64,000 nt of DNA from Arsenicicoccus piscis (GCF_022568835.1 NZ_JAKZHV010000002.1:434001-498000), one strand, 5' to 3'. Positions 41,924 to 52,766 are shown, numbered from the stretch's first letter. Translations and numbers: made by a program. The notes: generated by a model from the letters alone, not told the origin.

Positions 41924-41951
41924 CGAACGTCATTCACAGATTGGATCGACC

Positions 41952-42827
41952 ATGTCCGCCACGCCTCCTGCATCGATCCCGCTGCCACCCGAGCCAGCTG
42001 CGCGCCGGCGCACCGCGCTCGTCACCGGCGCCTCCTCAGGCATCGGGCGGGCCGTCGCCGAGCAGCTTGTGGCGGACGGATGGCGAGTCGTCGGGGCAGC
42101 CCGCCGGACCGAGGAGATCCCTTGTGGCGCAACTGCGCTGGCTCTCGATCTCACCGACGAGGACTCGATCAAACGCTGTGCCCAGCGGGTCCACGACCAC
42201 GGCGGCGTAGACCTCGTGGTCGCCTGCGCGGGGGTCGGAGACTTCGCGCCCCTCGAGCTCACGGCGGCGGACGAGGCGCAGGCCCAGCTGCAGGTGAACC
42301 TGATCGGCCCGATGGAGCTGATCCGTCTCTTGCTGCCCGATCTGCGGCAGCGTGGCGGTGGGCGGATCGTCCTCGTGTCGTCGGTGGCCGCGGCGTTCTC
42401 CTCCCCCATGGCGGGGTGGTATCACGCGAGCAAGGCTGCGCTGGAGGCGGTCTCGGACGCGCTTCGGCTGGAGGTGGCGCCGTTCGGGATCGAGGTCGTC
42501 GTCGTGCAGCCCGGGGTCGTGGAGACCCCGTGGCACGACCAGGCGCTGGCGCGCCTCGCGAGCGTGACGTCGGGGACGGTCTACGCGGGCGATGGGGGTG
42601 CGGTGGCGGACTATCACCGCCGTTCGGCGGCCTCACCGATGACGACCTCGGTGACCGACGCCGCCGCGGCGATCGTGCACGCGGCGACGACCAAAAGCCC
42701 GCGGACGCGCTACCCGATCGGGCGCGGCTCCCGCATGGCGATGGTCATCGGGCGCACGCTCCCGGACCGCGTGTTCGACCGGCTCACGAGAAGCCAGTTC
42801 GGCCTCTCAGGTCAGCCCGAGCGGTAG
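41952..42827 (+). CDS. Short-chain dehydrogenase/reductase
   Basis: A 291-residue classical SDR. It has 'TALVTGASSGIGRAVAEQL' (TGxxxGxG), 'DLVVACAGVGDF', catalytic Ser in 'IVLVSSVAAAF', Tyr-x-x-x-Lys in 'GWYHASKAALEAVSDAL', and 'QPGVVETPWHD' after it. Length and C-terminal extension fit the group acting on steroids, retinoids or lipid-like alcohols. It is divergent from the TetR gene, and its last 21 bp overlap the convergent sirtuin gene. Confidence 0.9.
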   Translation: MSATPPASIPLPPEPAARRRTALVTGASSGIGRAVAEQLVADGWRVVGAARRTEEIPCGATALALDLTDEDSIKRCAQRVHDHGGVDLVVACAGVGDFAPLELTAADEAQAQLQVNLIGPMELIRLLLPDLRQRGGGRIVLVSSVAAAFSSPMAGWYHASKAALEAVSDALRLEVAPFGIEVVVVQPGVVETPWHDQALARLASVTSGTVYAGDGGAVADYHRRSAASPMTTSVTDAAAAIVHAATTKSPRTRYPIGRGSRMAMVIGRTLPDRVFDRLTRSQFGLSGQPER

Positions 42828-43691
42828 GCCCACCGGCGCCGAGAGGTCCACGACCTCACCGAGGTCGTCGTCGACACCGAGCAGATCGGTGAGACGGGCG
42901 AGGGTCGGTCCGAGGGACGCGCTCAGCTGCCAGGTCGCCTCGGCGTCACCGCGGGTCGGACCCCGCGTGATGATCGCCACCGGGATCTGCAGCTTGTGCG
43001 CCCGGCGGACGAACCGGTAGCCACTCATCACCTTCAGCGACGAGCCGAGCACGAGCAGCGCGGAGGCGGACTCTACGAGCGAGAAACATTGCTCCACAGT
43101 CTGTTTCGGGACGGACTCGCCGAAGAAGACCACGTCGGGCTTGAGCTGGTCGGAGCCACACACGACGCACCGCGCCAGGTGGAACGCGCTGACCTCCGCG
43201 TCCGTCAGCGCGATGTCACCGTCGGGGCGGATCTCGTCGGAGGTGACGTGGTAGTCGGGGTTGGCCTCGCGCAGCCTGCGCTGGATCTCCTCGCGCGACG
43301 TGCGGTCGTCGCACACGAGGCAGCGCACGACGGACAGCGTGCCGTGCAGCTCGACGACGTCCCGGGCCCCGGCCTGCTGGTGCAGCCCGTCGACGTTCTG
43401 CGTGATCACCGGACCGACGTAGCCCGCCCGCTGCAGCGCGGCCACAGCCCGGTGGCCGGCGTTCGGCCGGGCGGCGTCGAAGCGTTCCCACCCGACGAAG
43501 GCCCGGGCCCAGTAGCGTCGGCGGTTCTCCGAGGACGCGAGCAGCTCGCCGTAGGTCATCGGCTGCACCCGCCGCTCCCCGTCGGGACCGCGATAGTCGG
43601 GGATCCCCGACTCCGTCGACAACCCGGCACCGCTCAGCACGCACACTCCCCCGTCGTGGACGAGCCGGGCGATGTGGTCGAGCGTGGTCAC
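42807..43691 (-). CDS. Sir2-family NAD-dependent protein deacetylase
   Basis: A 294-residue sirtuin. The NAD-binding motifs are '[20 protein letters not shown]' and '[14 protein letters not shown]', the catalytic His is in 'VVELHGTL', and the zinc Cys pairs are 'RCLVCD' and 'RCVVCG'. '[10 protein letters not shown]' and '[12 protein letters not shown]' complete the Rossmann core. It removes acyl groups from lysines using NAD. The GTG at 43691 begins just ahead of the first helix; the longer upstream reading is low-complexity. Its 3' end overlaps the convergent SDR gene by 21 bp. Confidence 0.93.
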   Translation of the reverse strand: MTTLDHIARLVHDGGVCVLSGAGLSTESGIPDYRGPDGERRVQPMTYGELLASSENRRRYWARAFVGWERFDAARPNAGHRAVAALQRAGYVGPVITQNVDGLHQQAGARDVVELHGTLSVVRCLVCDDRTSREEIQRRLREANPDYHVTSDEIRPDGDIALTDAEVSAFHLARCVVCGSDQLKPDVVFFGESVPKQTVEQCFSLVESASALLVLGSSLKVMSGYRFVRRAHKLQIPVAIITRGPTRGDAEATWQLSASLGPTLARLTDLLGVDDDLGEVVDLSAPVGLPLGLT

Positions 43692-43852
43692 GCACCCAGT
43701 ATCCCTGGTTGCCACAGCCCCGATTGCCACCCCGGCCACGACGCCTCCTACCCCTCCTACCCCGCGCCGACGCTCCCACCCTGCCAGGCCAAAGCATGAC
43801 GCCACGTTTGGATTCCAGGGAACTCCCAAACTCTGTGTTATAGAATGCGCCC

Positions 43853-44770
43853 ATGATCGATGCAGCCGGGCTCCGGGTCATGAAGGCCATCGCCGACGAG
43901 GGCTCCTTCACGGGTGCCGCGGCCTCGCTGGGCTACACCCAGCCCGCGATCTCCCAGATGGTGCGCCGGCTCGAGCAGCGCACCGGCACGGTCCTGGTCG
44001 ACCGGGTGGGTCGCCAGGTGCGGCTGACCGAGGCGGGTCAGGTGCTCGCGCGGCACGCCGTCTCGGTCCTGTCCGCGCTCGACGCCGCCGAGGAGGAGGT
44101 CGCCGCCATCGCCGGGCTGCGGGCCGGTCGGGTCCGGATGACCTCCTTCCCCAGCGCCACCGCCACCTTGGTGCCGCGCGCCCTCGCCAACGTCCACCGC
44201 GACCATCCGGACCTGTCGGTGACCTTCACCGAGGCCGAGCCGCCCGAGGCCCTCGCGGCGCTGCGAGCCGGTGAGACCGACCTGGTCATCGCCTTCCGCT
44301 ACGAGGGCGGCGCCTCGGAGGTCGAGGACTCCGACTTCGAGGGCCTGGTCACGGTGCCGCTGCTCACCGACGAGGTGCGGGTCGTCCTGGCGAAGGATCA
44401 CCCGATGGCGGACCTGGCCGTCGTGCCGCTCGACAAGCTGGCCACCGACCCGTGGATCGCCGGTTGTCCGCGCTGCCGGATCCACCTGCTGTCCATGGCG
44501 GCCGACGCGGGATTCCGGCCGACGGTCTCGTTCGAGATCGAGGACTACGTCGCCCAGATCGGCCTGGTCGGCGCCGGCCTCGGTGTAGCCCTCGTCCCCG
44601 ACCTCATCGTCAAGACCGCCGCCGGTGACGAGGTGGTCGTCCGCACGAGCACTCCTGGCTCGCGCCGTCAGGTCGTGGCCGTGACCACCCCCGACCTGCA
44701 GAAGGTCCCCGCCGTCGCGGCCACCATCGAGGCGCTGCAGGCCAGCGCCGACGCCTTCGTCGCCAGCTGA
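43853..44770 (+). CDS. LysR-family transcriptional regulator
   Basis: A 305-residue LysR protein. The N-terminal helix-turn-helix is 'VMKAIADEGSFTGAAASLGY' and 'TQPAISQMVRRLEQRTGTVL'. The sensor domain follows ('VRMTSFPSATATLVPRAL', 'GETDLVIAFRYEG', 'VAQIGLVGAGLGVALVPDL'). A Cys-Pro-Arg-Cys ('GCPRCRIHLL') in the sensor may bind a ligand or be redox-active. It is divergent from the sirtuin gene across 161 bp; no obvious target gene is adjacent. Confidence 0.9.
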   Translation: MIDAAGLRVMKAIADEGSFTGAAASLGYTQPAISQMVRRLEQRTGTVLVDRVGRQVRLTEAGQVLARHAVSVLSALDAAEEEVAAIAGLRAGRVRMTSFPSATATLVPRALANVHRDHPDLSVTFTEAEPPEALAALRAGETDLVIAFRYEGGASEVEDSDFEGLVTVPLLTDEVRVVLAKDHPMADLAVVPLDKLATDPWIAGCPRCRIHLLSMAADAGFRPTVSFEIEDYVAQIGLVGAGLGVALVPDLIVKTAAGDEVVVRTSTPGSRRQVVAVTTPDLQKVPAVAATIEALQASADAFVAS

Positions 44771-44803
44771 CCACGCCACCGCCGCTGTCAGCAGGCCGCC
44801 GCC

Positions 44804-44831
44804 TTGGGGCTGGCCGATCCCGCGGCCCCAA
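44804..44831. terminator. Hairpin between convergent lysR and comEC
   Basis: TTGGGGC pairs with GCCCCAA around a 14-nt loop, in the 105-bp gap between the two convergent genes. Confidence 0.5.
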
Positions 44832-44875
44832 CCACAGCACGGCCGAGGCGCGCGCCAGCCCCGGCTCGGTCGCCG

Positions 44876-47230
44876 CTACGGCCCACGCCGGGCCACCTCC
44901 AGCGAGGCCCCTGAACCGAGTACGGCCACGTCCCCGTCCTGGTCGCTGCGCAGCACCCGGTAGCCGCCACGCGCCAGCGCCTTGAGCGTCGACGGCGCCG
45001 GGTGCCCGTAGGAGTTGTCCCGCCCCACCGAGATGAGTGCGAGCGGAGCCCGTAGCTCGCTCAGCAGGGTCTGGTCCTGCTTGGCCGATCCGTGGTGGGC
45101 CACCTTCAGGACGTCGACGACCTCGTCGATCGGTCGCTGCCGCAGCTCCAGGAGCACCTGGTGGGCCGAGGGCACCTCGACGTCGGCCAGCATCAGCACC
45201 CGCAGACCGGCGACGGTCACCAGCAACACGATGCTGTTGTTGTTGGGCACCGAGTCCTCCTCGATGCGTCGTCGCGGCCACAGCACCTCGGCCTGCACGT
45301 CGCCGTAGACCAGGTGGTCGCCGGCGTAGATCGGTGCCGGCACGATGCCACGGTCGGCCGCCACCTCGACGACCTCGCGGTAGCGGTCGTCCGGCAGCGG
45401 CACCGGGTCGACGAGCAGCGTGCGCACATCGACGCTCTCGAGGACGCCACGCAGACCGTCGACGTGGTCGGCGTGGTAGTGGGTGAGGATCACCGCATCC
45501 AGCACGTGAATCCCCAGGCGTGACAAGCACTCCCGGATGAGCGGAGGATCCGGTCCGGTGTCGACCAGGACCCCGTGGCCACCCCCCGAAGCAAGGACCA
45601 ACCCGTCGCCCTGACCGATGTCGCACATGACCAGTCGCCAGCCAGGAGGCGGCCACGCGAACCGGGTCGTGGTCACCGTCGACGCCAGCAGCACCAGCAC
45701 CACGCCCACCGCCACCCACGGGCGGAGCCGGGCCAGCCACACCAGCCGCGGACCGGTCAGCACGAGCACCAGGGTGAGGACCGCGAGCAGCCAGGCACCG
45801 AGCGCGCCCTCCGGCCACGGCACCGATCCGAAGGGCACGCGCGCACCCACGCGGGCGATGGCGGCGATCCCGACACCCGGCACACCGGCGCCCCAGGCGA
45901 CCACGGGCGCTACAGGAGGGACGACGACGGCGACCAGCGCGGTCGCCACGCCGGCCAGCGTCGCCGGTGTGACCAATGGTGCGGCGAGCAGGTTGGCCGG
46001 GATGCCGACGAGGGACACCGCCGGCTGCAGCAGCACCATCACGGGCGCGCACATCACCTGGGCGGCGACCGGGACGGCGAGCGCCGGACCGAGCGGCGCC
46101 AGCCGGGCGGGCAGGAAGCGCGCGATCACGGCCCCCCACGGCCGCGCGAACAGCAGCAGACCCAGCGTGGCCAGGGTCGAGAGCGCGAAACCCATGGACC
46201 GCGCCAACCACGGGTCGTAGACCAGGAGGCCGAGGACGGCAGCGGCGAGCGCCGGCACTGCCTCGGACCGGCGGCGCGTGGACAGCCCGAGCAGCCCCAC
46301 GGCTCCCATGGCCGCTGCCCGCACGACGCTCGGCTCGGGTCGAGCCAGCACGACGAAGGCGGCCAGCCCCGCAGCTGCGACGAGCGGCCGCCACCGTCTG
46401 CCCAGCCCCACCAGCCCAGCCGCGCCGATCAGGCAGGCGAGGACGATGGACACGTTCGTGCCGGAGACGGCGGAAAGGTGTGTGAGGGACGTGGCCCGCA
46501 TGGCTTCGGTGAGGCTTGGGGGTGTGAGACTCGTGTCGCCGATCACCAGCCCCGGCACCAGTCCCCTGGCGTCGGCGGGCAGCGAGCGCACCGCGCCGCG
46601 CAACGAGGCGCGGACGTGCTCGGCCGCCCGCGTCACCGGCCCGGCGGAGTCGACGACCTTGGCCGGTCCCCGTGCGCCCAGGATGGCTTGCACCTCGTCG
46701 CCCGGCACGGCCTGGTCGAGCCGGCCGGTGACCTGAACCCGCTGCCCCCAGGTGGTCGACAGCCACGACCGGTCGGCGAAGACGAGGACCGGGGTGTCGA
46801 CCTGCGTGACCTTCCCCCGCCCGGTGATCGTGTCGACACGCAGCCGCAGCATCGCCTTCTGCTGGCTCTCGGCCCCGTTGCCGACGAGGCGTGGGTCGCT
46901 CGCGATGGTGCCCACGACGGTCACGACGGCGCGCTGGTCGGCGAGCTCTCCGACGGTGCCGGCCTCCCGGATCCCCCGGTGCATGAGCAGCGCACCGAGT
47001 GCCAGCGCGATGCCGACCAGGGCGAGGATCCACGAGCGCGCGAGGGGGGACGGCACGAGCAGCCACCAGCGCCGCGGCCGCTGCCGGCGCCGGGCCACGA
47101 CCAGGGTCCCCGCCGCGGCGAGCAGCACCCCGGCGACGGCGATCGCGACGCCGACCACGCTCTGGTCGAGCAGCAGGGCCACGGCAGCCCAGGCCGCGAC
47201 GGCGGGGATGAGCAGCCGGATGTCCGTCAT
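44876..47230 (-). CDS. comEC: DNA uptake channel ComEC
   Basis: A 784-residue inner-membrane protein. The N-terminal part has three helices and an OB-like outer domain. The central Competence domain has many helices ('LTHLSAVSGTNVSIVLACLI', 'YDPWLARSMGFALSTLATLG'). The C-terminal metallo-beta-lactamase-like domain has 'VMCDIGQGDGLVL' and the HxHxDH motif in 'ILTHYHADHVDGL' (HYHADH), thought to degrade the second strand during uptake. The ATG is 1 bp after the comEA stop. Its conserved order after leuS-degV-comEA is typical. Whether this organism is naturally transformable is not shown. Confidence 0.95.
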   Translation of the reverse strand: MTDIRLLIPAVAAWAAVALLLDQSVVGVAIAVAGVLLAAAGTLVVARRRQRPRRWWLLVPSPLARSWILALVGIALALGALLMHRGIREAGTVGELADQRAVVTVVGTIASDPRLVGNGAESQQKAMLRLRVDTITGRGKVTQVDTPVLVFADRSWLSTTWGQRVQVTGRLDQAVPGDEVQAILGARGPAKVVDSAGPVTRAAEHVRASLRGAVRSLPADARGLVPGLVIGDTSLTPPSLTEAMRATSLTHLSAVSGTNVSIVLACLIGAAGLVGLGRRWRPLVAAAGLAAFVVLARPEPSVVRAAAMGAVGLLGLSTRRRSEAVPALAAAVLGLLVYDPWLARSMGFALSTLATLGLLLFARPWGAVIARFLPARLAPLGPALAVPVAAQVMCAPVMVLLQPAVSLVGIPANLLAAPLVTPATLAGVATALVAVVVPPVAPVVAWGAGVPGVGIAAIARVGARVPFGSVPWPEGALGAWLLAVLTLVLVLTGPRLVWLARLRPWVAVGVVLVLLASTVTTTRFAWPPPGWRLVMCDIGQGDGLVLASGGGHGVLVDTGPDPPLIRECLSRLGIHVLDAVILTHYHADHVDGLRGVLESVDVRTLLVDPVPLPDDRYREVVEVAADRGIVPAPIYAGDHLVYGDVQAEVLWPRRRIEEDSVPNNNSIVLLVTVAGLRVLMLADVEVPSAHQVLLELRQRPIDEVVDVLKVAHHGSAKQDQTLLSELRAPLALISVGRDNSYGHPAPSTLKALARGGYRVLRSDQDGDVAVLGSGASLEVARRGP

Positions 47231-47231
47231 G

Positions 47232-48506
47232 TCAGCCCACCCGCACGCGCGTTCGCAGCCGCTCGAGGATCTTGGGGCCGATCCCGGACACCTCACCGAG
47301 CTCGTCCACCGAGGTGAACCGGCCGTGCATCGTCCGCCAGTCCAGGATCCGCTGGGCGATGGCGGGTCCCACGCCAGGCAGGGAGTCCAGCGCCGCCAGG
47401 TCCGCGGTGTTGAGGTCGACCATCGCGCCCGGCGCCCCAATCGCGCCCACACCAGCATCACCCGAGCCCGCTACCCCGCCGCCCGCCGCCCCGCTGGACG
47501 AGCCACCTGCCGCGCCGGCCCCACCGCCGCCACCCTGCGCCGCACCCGACACACCCGACGCACCCGAGCCGCCCGCCCCAGCAGCACCGGGCACCGAGCC
47601 GGCCTGGGGCACGGCTCCGACCTTGGGCACGATGATCTGCTCGCCATCGGTCACGAGCCTGGCCTGGTTGACGACACTCAGCTCTGCCTTGGCGGTCGGC
47701 CCACCAGCGGCCACGACCGCATCGACCACGCGAGATCCCTTGGCCAGCTTGACGATCCCGGGGCGTGCCACCTCTCCCACGACGTCGACCACAAGCATGA
47801 CGTTCGCGGCTCCGGGCGCCGTGCCGCCCGGCGTCGGCCGACCCCCCGCTGCGGCGCCTCCACCTGCTGCGGCAGCCCCACCCGCCGCCGAGGCGTCACT
47901 CGCGAACGCGCTCGGGACCGCGGTGCGGCTCACACCGGACGGAGCACCCGCTGACACCGGCTCCGGGCGGGCATGCGCCTGAGCGAGCGCGACCCGCACG
48001 GCGAAGACCCCGATGGCGATGGCCACGGCCAGCACCACCGTGAGGACGGCGGTCCAGGCGGGCGACCAGGTGGCACCGCGCAGGGCGCTCGGCAGTCGGA
48101 GCCAGGCCGGGGGTGCCACCTGCGGGAGCGAGCTCGTGCTCGGGCTCGCCTCCGCACCCATCGTGGTGGGGGCATCGGGATCGGCTCGAGGCCACCGGGC
48201 TCGATCGGCGGAGCCACGGTCTACTTCCACCGCGGGGTTCACCACTGCGGCAGTGCCGGCGCCGGCCAGCACTGCTTGCGCCTCGAGGACCTCACGTCCG
48301 TCCGAGCGCGCCTCGGGTGACACCACGGCACGCCCGGGCGGGATCTCGAAGTCGAACGGATCGTCGTCGTCCGTCAGCTCCTCGTCCCAGGCCACCTGAT
48401 CCCCGTCCGTGGCAGCACGACCACCCTCGTCCACCCGTCCGGCACGGCGTGCCAGGCGACCGAACGGGTCGAGGACTTCCTCGTGCGCAGGGCTTCGTCG
48501 GACCAT
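47232..48506 (-). CDS. comEA: DNA receptor ComEA (helix-hairpin-helix)
   Basis: A 424-residue membrane-anchored DNA-binding protein, longer than many ComEA proteins because of a ~150-residue acidic cytoplasmic N-terminus. One membrane helix ('WTAVLTVVLAVAIAIGVFAV') is followed by an Ala/Gly-rich linker, an SLBB domain ('VVDVVGEVARPGIVKLAKGS'), a second Gly/Ala/Ser-rich linker and a pair of helix-hairpin-helix motifs ('NTADLAALDSLPGVGPAIAQ', 'VDELGEVSGIGPKILERL') that bind DNA. It hands DNA to ComEC, whose gene follows by 1 bp. A 173-bp gap separates it from degV; nothing clear lies there. Confidence 0.94.
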   Translation of the reverse strand: MVRRSPAHEEVLDPFGRLARRAGRVDEGGRAATDGDQVAWDEELTDDDDPFDFEIPPGRAVVSPEARSDGREVLEAQAVLAGAGTAAVVNPAVEVDRGSADRARWPRADPDAPTTMGAEASPSTSSLPQVAPPAWLRLPSALRGATWSPAWTAVLTVVLAVAIAIGVFAVRVALAQAHARPEPVSAGAPSGVSRTAVPSAFASDASAAGGAAAAGGGAAAGGRPTPGGTAPGAANVMLVVDVVGEVARPGIVKLAKGSRVVDAVVAAGGPTAKAELSVVNQARLVTDGEQIIVPKVGAVPQAGSVPGAAGAGGSGASGVSGAAQGGGGGAGAAGGSSSGAAGGGVAGSGDAGVGAIGAPGAMVDLNTADLAALDSLPGVGPAIAQRILDWRTMHGRFTSVDELGEVSGIGPKILERLRTRVRVG

Positions 48507-48679
48507 GCCGAGACGTTAGGCAGCGTTCGGCCGGCTCAGACAGACTCGAGCCGCACCTGTGGACGGCGCAGGGGTCAGAACCACGCAGAACCCCTAGAGC
48601 ACCTACCTAGCCCCCCTAGAACCCCTCAGACTCCGCCAGTCGCCGCAGACCCAACCGTCAGCGCTCCGGCCCACCGGCC

Positions 48680-49543
48680 TTACGGCCGCGGCGACACCAC
48701 CACGGCCAGGGTGCCGGGCCCCACGTGCGCCCCGAGCACGGGCCCCAGCTCGAACAGACCGATCGAGGCCTGCGGACACCGCGGCCGCAGCGTCTCCACG
48801 AGCTGGTCGGCCCGTAGCGCGGCGTCGAGCTGGTGCACCGCGACGTCCACACCGGCGCCACCATCCCCGCTGGCACCGGCCTCGACGGCAGCAACAGCGC
48901 GGTGGGCCATCTCCGACAGCGCCCGACTGGCCGTGCGCACGCGGGCGACCGGCTCGATGACTCCGTCCCGGACGCCGAGCAGCGGCTTGATCGCGAGCGC
49001 GGTGCCGAGGAGAGCGGCGGCGTTGCCGATCCGCCCACCGCGGCGCAGATACTCCAGCGACTCGACGTAGAACAGCACGGTCGCCGCCCCCGCCCGCTCG
49101 GTGGCGACCTGCACGCACGCCTCAAGGTCGGCGCCCGACTCGCCGGCCTCGATGGCGGACAAGATGGCGAACCCGGTGCCCATGCCGACGGTCCGCGAGT
49201 CCACGACCGACACCGGCACGGACGCCCGCGACGCAGCGAGCAGCGCCGACTCGACGGTGCCGGACAGCTCGCCCGACAGGTGCACCGACAGCACTCCGGT
49301 CGCGCCGCCGGCGGCCGCGCGCTCGTAGGCGTCGAGGAAGGCCGCCGGCGATGGCCGCGACGTCCCGACCTTCTTGGCTGCACGCAGCACGTCGGGGACC
49401 TGCTCCGTGCTGAGGTCGATCCCCTCGGCGAACTCGTCCCCGTCGGCCACGAGGTGAAGCGGCACGACGGTGATGCCATGCCGCTCCACCACGTCGGCCG
49501 GCAGACCTGGAGTCGAATCCGTCACCACGGCAATGGAGCTCAT
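48680..49543 (-). CDS. DegV-family fatty-acid-binding protein
   Basis: A 287-residue protein of the DegV/FakB type. It has 'IAVVTDSTPGLPADVVERHG' at the start, 'TSRPSPAAFLDAYERA' (fatty-acid contact region), 'VLSVHLSGELSGTVESALLA', 'VVDSRTVGMGTGFAIL' and 'FYVESLEYLRRGGRIGNAAA'. Family members bind a fatty acid in a deep pocket; some present it to a kinase (FakA). No fakA-like gene is in the window. It lies 43 bp after leuS and before comEA, a conserved order. Confidence 0.93.
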   Translation of the reverse strand: MSSIAVVTDSTPGLPADVVERHGITVVPLHLVADGDEFAEGIDLSTEQVPDVLRAAKKVGTSRPSPAAFLDAYERAAAGGATGVLSVHLSGELSGTVESALLAASRASVPVSVVDSRTVGMGTGFAILSAIEAGESGADLEACVQVATERAGAATVLFYVESLEYLRRGGRIGNAAALLGTALAIKPLLGVRDGVIEPVARVRTASRALSEMAHRAVAAVEAGASGDGGAGVDVAVHQLDAALRADQLVETLRPRCPQASIGLFELGPVLGAHVGPGTLAVVVSPRP

Positions 49544-49586
49544 CGCTGCGTCCTCGAGGCGATCAGGGCGGACCAGGCGACCGGCC

Positions 49587-52568
49587 TCAACCGGCCACGA
49601 TGTTGACGAGCTTGGGAGCGCGGACGATCACCTTGCGGATCGCCTTGCCGTCCAACGCCTTCTGCACCCGCTCAGACGCGAGCGCGAGCGCCTGGAGCTC
49701 GTCGTCCGACACGTCGGCGGCGACCTCGAGCCGGTCGCGGACCTTGCCCTGGACCTGCACGACGCAGGTCACGGTGTCCTCGACGAGCAGCGCCGGGTCC
49801 GCGTCCGGGAACGACTGGTAGACAACGGAGTCCGTATGACCCAGTCGCGCCCACAGCTCCTCGCCGACGTGCGGAGCAACCGGGGCCACCATCACGACGA
49901 GCGCCTCGGCGGCCTCGCGCGGGACGGCGGTCAGCTTGGTGAGCGCGTTGTTCAGCTCGGTCAGCTTGGCGATGGCGGTGTTGAAGCGCAGCCCGTCGTA
50001 GTCCTTGCGCACGGCGTCGATCGTCTTGTGCAGCAACGACTTCGTGGCCGGGTCGATGATGCCGTCGACGACCCGCACCTCGCCGGTCTCCTCGTCGATC
50101 ACGTTGCGCCACAGGCGCTGCAGGAAGCGCTGCGAGCCGACGACTGCCCGGGTCTCCCACGGACGACCGAGCTCCAGGGGTCCCATCGACATCTCGTAGA
50201 CCCGGAACGTGTCCGCGCCGAACTGGTCGTACATCTCGTCGGGCGACACGGCGTTCTTCAGCGACTTGCCGATCTTGCCGTACTCCCGGTTGACCTGCTG
50301 GCCCTGCCACCACCAGGTGGACTCGGAGCCGTCCGCGGCCGGACGCTCCTCGACCTCGGCCGCCGGGACGTACTGCCCGCGGGCATCCGTGAACGCATAC
50401 GCCTGAATCATCCCTTGCGAGAAGTACTTTCGGAACGGCTCCTCACTCGAGATCACGCCCAGGTCGAAGAGGACCTTGTGCCAGAAGCGCGCGTAGAGCA
50501 GGTGCAGGACCGCGTGCTCCGCACCGCCGACGTAGAGGTCCACGCCGCCGGGGTCCTGGGCGCCGGCCGGCGCGCCCGCGACAGGCTGGGCGTGCCGGGC
50601 CATCCAGTAGGCCTCGACCTCGGGGTCGACCATGGCCTGGTCGTTGGCCGGGTCCAGGTAACGCAGGTAGTACCAGCACGAACCCGCCCACTGCGGCATG
50701 GTGTTCGTCTCGCGGGTGAACCGCCGCCGGCCCCGACCGTCGCCCAGGTCCAGCTCGACCTCGACCCACTCGCGCGCCCGGGACAACGGCGCCTCGGGCT
50801 TGGACTGGGCGTCGTCAGGGTCGAACGTGCGCGGCGAGTAGTCGTCGACCTCGGGCAGCTCCAGCGGCAGCATCGAGTCCGGCAGCGTGTAGGCCACGCC
50901 GTCCTCGTCGTAGACGATCGGGAAGGGCTCGCCCCAGTAGCGCTGGCGGCTGAACAGCCAGTCGCGCATGCGGTAGCTGATGGTGCCCTCACCGAGTCCC
51001 TTGTCCTCCAGCCACGACGTCATCGAGGCCTTCGCCTCGGCGAGCTCCAGCCCGTCCAGCGAGATCTCGTCGTTGTGGCTGTTGATGGCGACACCGGCCG
51101 CGGCGAACGCGACACCGTCGGCGACGCTGCCGGCCCAGACCGGGTCAGCGGCACCAGAAGCGTCGGTCGGCGAGACGACGTCGATGATGGGCAGGCCCAG
51201 CTGCGTGGCGAACTCGTAGTCGCGCTCGTCGTGCGCGGGCACCGCCATGATGGCGCCGGTGCCGTAGCCCATGAGGACGTAGTCGGCGATGAAGACCGGC
51301 AGCCGGTCGCCGTTGACGGGGTTGGTCGCGTAGCCGCCCGTGAAGACGCCCGTCTTGGTCTTGTCCTCGATCTGGCGCTCCACGTCCGACTTGCGCGCCG
51401 CGGCCTGCTGGTAGTCGATGACCGCCTCGCCCGGCGTGGTGAAGCCGGAGGTCCACCGCTCGTCGGTGCCTTCGGGCCACGCCTCGGCGACCAGCCCTGG
51501 GACAGCGGGGTGCTCGGGTGCGAGCACCATGAAGGTCGCGCCGAAGAGGGTGTCGGGGCGGGTGGTGAAGACGGTCAGCTTCTCGCCGCTCGGCTCGGCC
51601 GTGAAGTCCACCTTCGCGCCCTGGCTCCGACCGATCCAGTTGCGCTGCATGAGCTTGATCTTCTCCGGCCAGTCGACCCGGTCGAGGTCCTCGGCCAGGC
51701 GGTCGGCGTAGGCGGTGATCCGCATCTTCCACTGCCGCAGGTTGGTGCGAAAGACCGGGTAGTTGCCGCGCTCGGTGCGGCCCTCGTTGGTGACCTCCTC
51801 GTTGGCGACGACGGTGCCCAGCCCGGGCGACCAGTTGACCGGTGCCTCGTCGGCGTAGGCCAGCCGGAAGCCGTCGAGGTAGGCAGCCTGCTCCACCGCG
51901 GTGAGGTCCGACCAGGTGCGACCTGCGGCGTCACCGGTCAACGCGCGCGCCCCGGACTCCAGCTCGTCCCGCAGCTCGCTGATGGGACGGGCCTTGCCCA
52001 GCCCACCGTCGGCGCGGACGGCCTCGGTGTCGTACCAGGACTCGAAGATCTGCTTGAAGATCCACTGCGTCCACTTGTAGTAGGACGGGTCGATCGTGCG
52101 GATCATCCGACGGTCGTCGTGGCCGAGCCCCAGCCGACGCAGCTGGCGCGCCATGATGACGATGTTGTCCTCGGTCGTCTTGCGCGGGTGCTGACCGGTC
52201 TGCACGGCGTACTGCTCGGCCGGCAGCCCGAACGCGTCGTAGCCCAGCGCGTGCAGGACATTCTTGCCGGTCATCCGGTGATACCGCGCGTAGACGTCGG
52301 TCGCGATGTAGCCCAGCGGGTGACCCACGTGCAGCCCCGCGCCGGAGGGATAGGGGAACATGTCCAGGACGAGCAGCTTGGCGGCCCGGGACCGCGGGTC
52401 CTCGGGGTCGGCCCACGGGCCGGCCGGGTTCGGGGCCCGGTAGATCCCTTGCTCCTCCCAGCGGTCCTGCCAGGCCCGCTCGATGCGGTCGGCCATCGCC
52501 GCGGTGTAGCGGTAGGGGTGCTCCTGCGTCGCGTCGCTCGTGACGACCTCGACCTGCTGCTCGCTCAT
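49587..52568 (-). CDS. leuS: Leucyl-tRNA synthetase
   Basis: A 993-residue class I synthetase charging tRNA-Leu. The HIGH motif is '[15 protein letters not shown]'. The editing (CP1) domain includes '[20 protein letters not shown]' and '[19 protein letters not shown]' (the conserved Asp for editing). The KMSKS loop is '[14 protein letters not shown]', with Ile for Met and Gly for Ser, a variant tolerated in this family. The ATG lies after a leader with two hairpins. It heads the leuS-degV-comEA-comEC unit. Confidence 0.98.
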   Translation of the reverse strand: MSEQQVEVVTSDATQEHPYRYTAAMADRIERAWQDRWEEQGIYRAPNPAGPWADPEDPRSRAAKLLVLDMFPYPSGAGLHVGHPLGYIATDVYARYHRMTGKNVLHALGYDAFGLPAEQYAVQTGQHPRKTTEDNIVIMARQLRRLGLGHDDRRMIRTIDPSYYKWTQWIFKQIFESWYDTEAVRADGGLGKARPISELRDELESGARALTGDAAGRTWSDLTAVEQAAYLDGFRLAYADEAPVNWSPGLGTVVANEEVTNEGRTERGNYPVFRTNLRQWKMRITAYADRLAEDLDRVDWPEKIKLMQRNWIGRSQGAKVDFTAEPSGEKLTVFTTRPDTLFGATFMVLAPEHPAVPGLVAEAWPEGTDERWTSGFTTPGEAVIDYQQAAARKSDVERQIEDKTKTGVFTGGYATNPVNGDRLPVFIADYVLMGYGTGAIMAVPAHDERDYEFATQLGLPIIDVVSPTDASGAADPVWAGSVADGVAFAAAGVAINSHNDEISLDGLELAEAKASMTSWLEDKGLGEGTISYRMRDWLFSRQRYWGEPFPIVYDEDGVAYTLPDSMLPLELPEVDDYSPRTFDPDDAQSKPEAPLSRAREWVEVELDLGDGRGRRRFTRETNTMPQWAGSCWYYLRYLDPANDQAMVDPEVEAYWMARHAQPVAGAPAGAQDPGGVDLYVGGAEHAVLHLLYARFWHKVLFDLGVISSEEPFRKYFSQGMIQAYAFTDARGQYVPAAEVEERPAADGSESTWWWQGQQVNREYGKIGKSLKNAVSPDEMYDQFGADTFRVYEMSMGPLELGRPWETRAVVGSQRFLQRLWRNVIDEETGEVRVVDGIIDPATKSLLHKTIDAVRKDYDGLRFNTAIAKLTELNNALTKLTAVPREAAEALVVMVAPVAPHVGEELWARLGHTDSVVYQSFPDADPALLVEDTVTCVVQVQGKVRDRLEVAADVSDDELQALALASERVQKALDGKAIRKVIVRAPKLVNIVAG

Positions 52569-52647
52569 GTCTGCTCTCTCGGTGCGCTCGTGGCTGGTGG
52601 TCTGCTGCCCCGGACGGCGTCGGGCCGGTGTAGGCCTGACATGACAA

Positions 52648-52702
52648 GACCCCTCGACAGGGAGGGGTCAGCCGCGCTGATGTCCGACTCGGTCAGCGCG
52701 GC
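52648..52702 (-). promoter_or_regulatory. Two consecutive hairpins in the leuS leader
   Basis: In the leuS orientation GCCGCGCTG pairs with CAGCGCGGC, and next GACCCCTC pairs with GAGGGGTC, the latter followed by TTGTC. Both are perfect and sit 80-134 nt upstream of the leuS start. This looks like an attenuator or anti-terminator pair, but no T-box sequence or leucine-rich leader peptide was identified. Confidence 0.45.
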
Positions 52703-52766
52703 CCGATAAGGAGCTGCAGGGAGGCCACGGGGCAAGGTTACCTCAGGCCGTGCGAGGATCCGGGTC

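Noticed and set aside
49470..52709. A long open frame antisense to leuS
   Set aside because: leuS is certain on the other strand and this translation has no family features.
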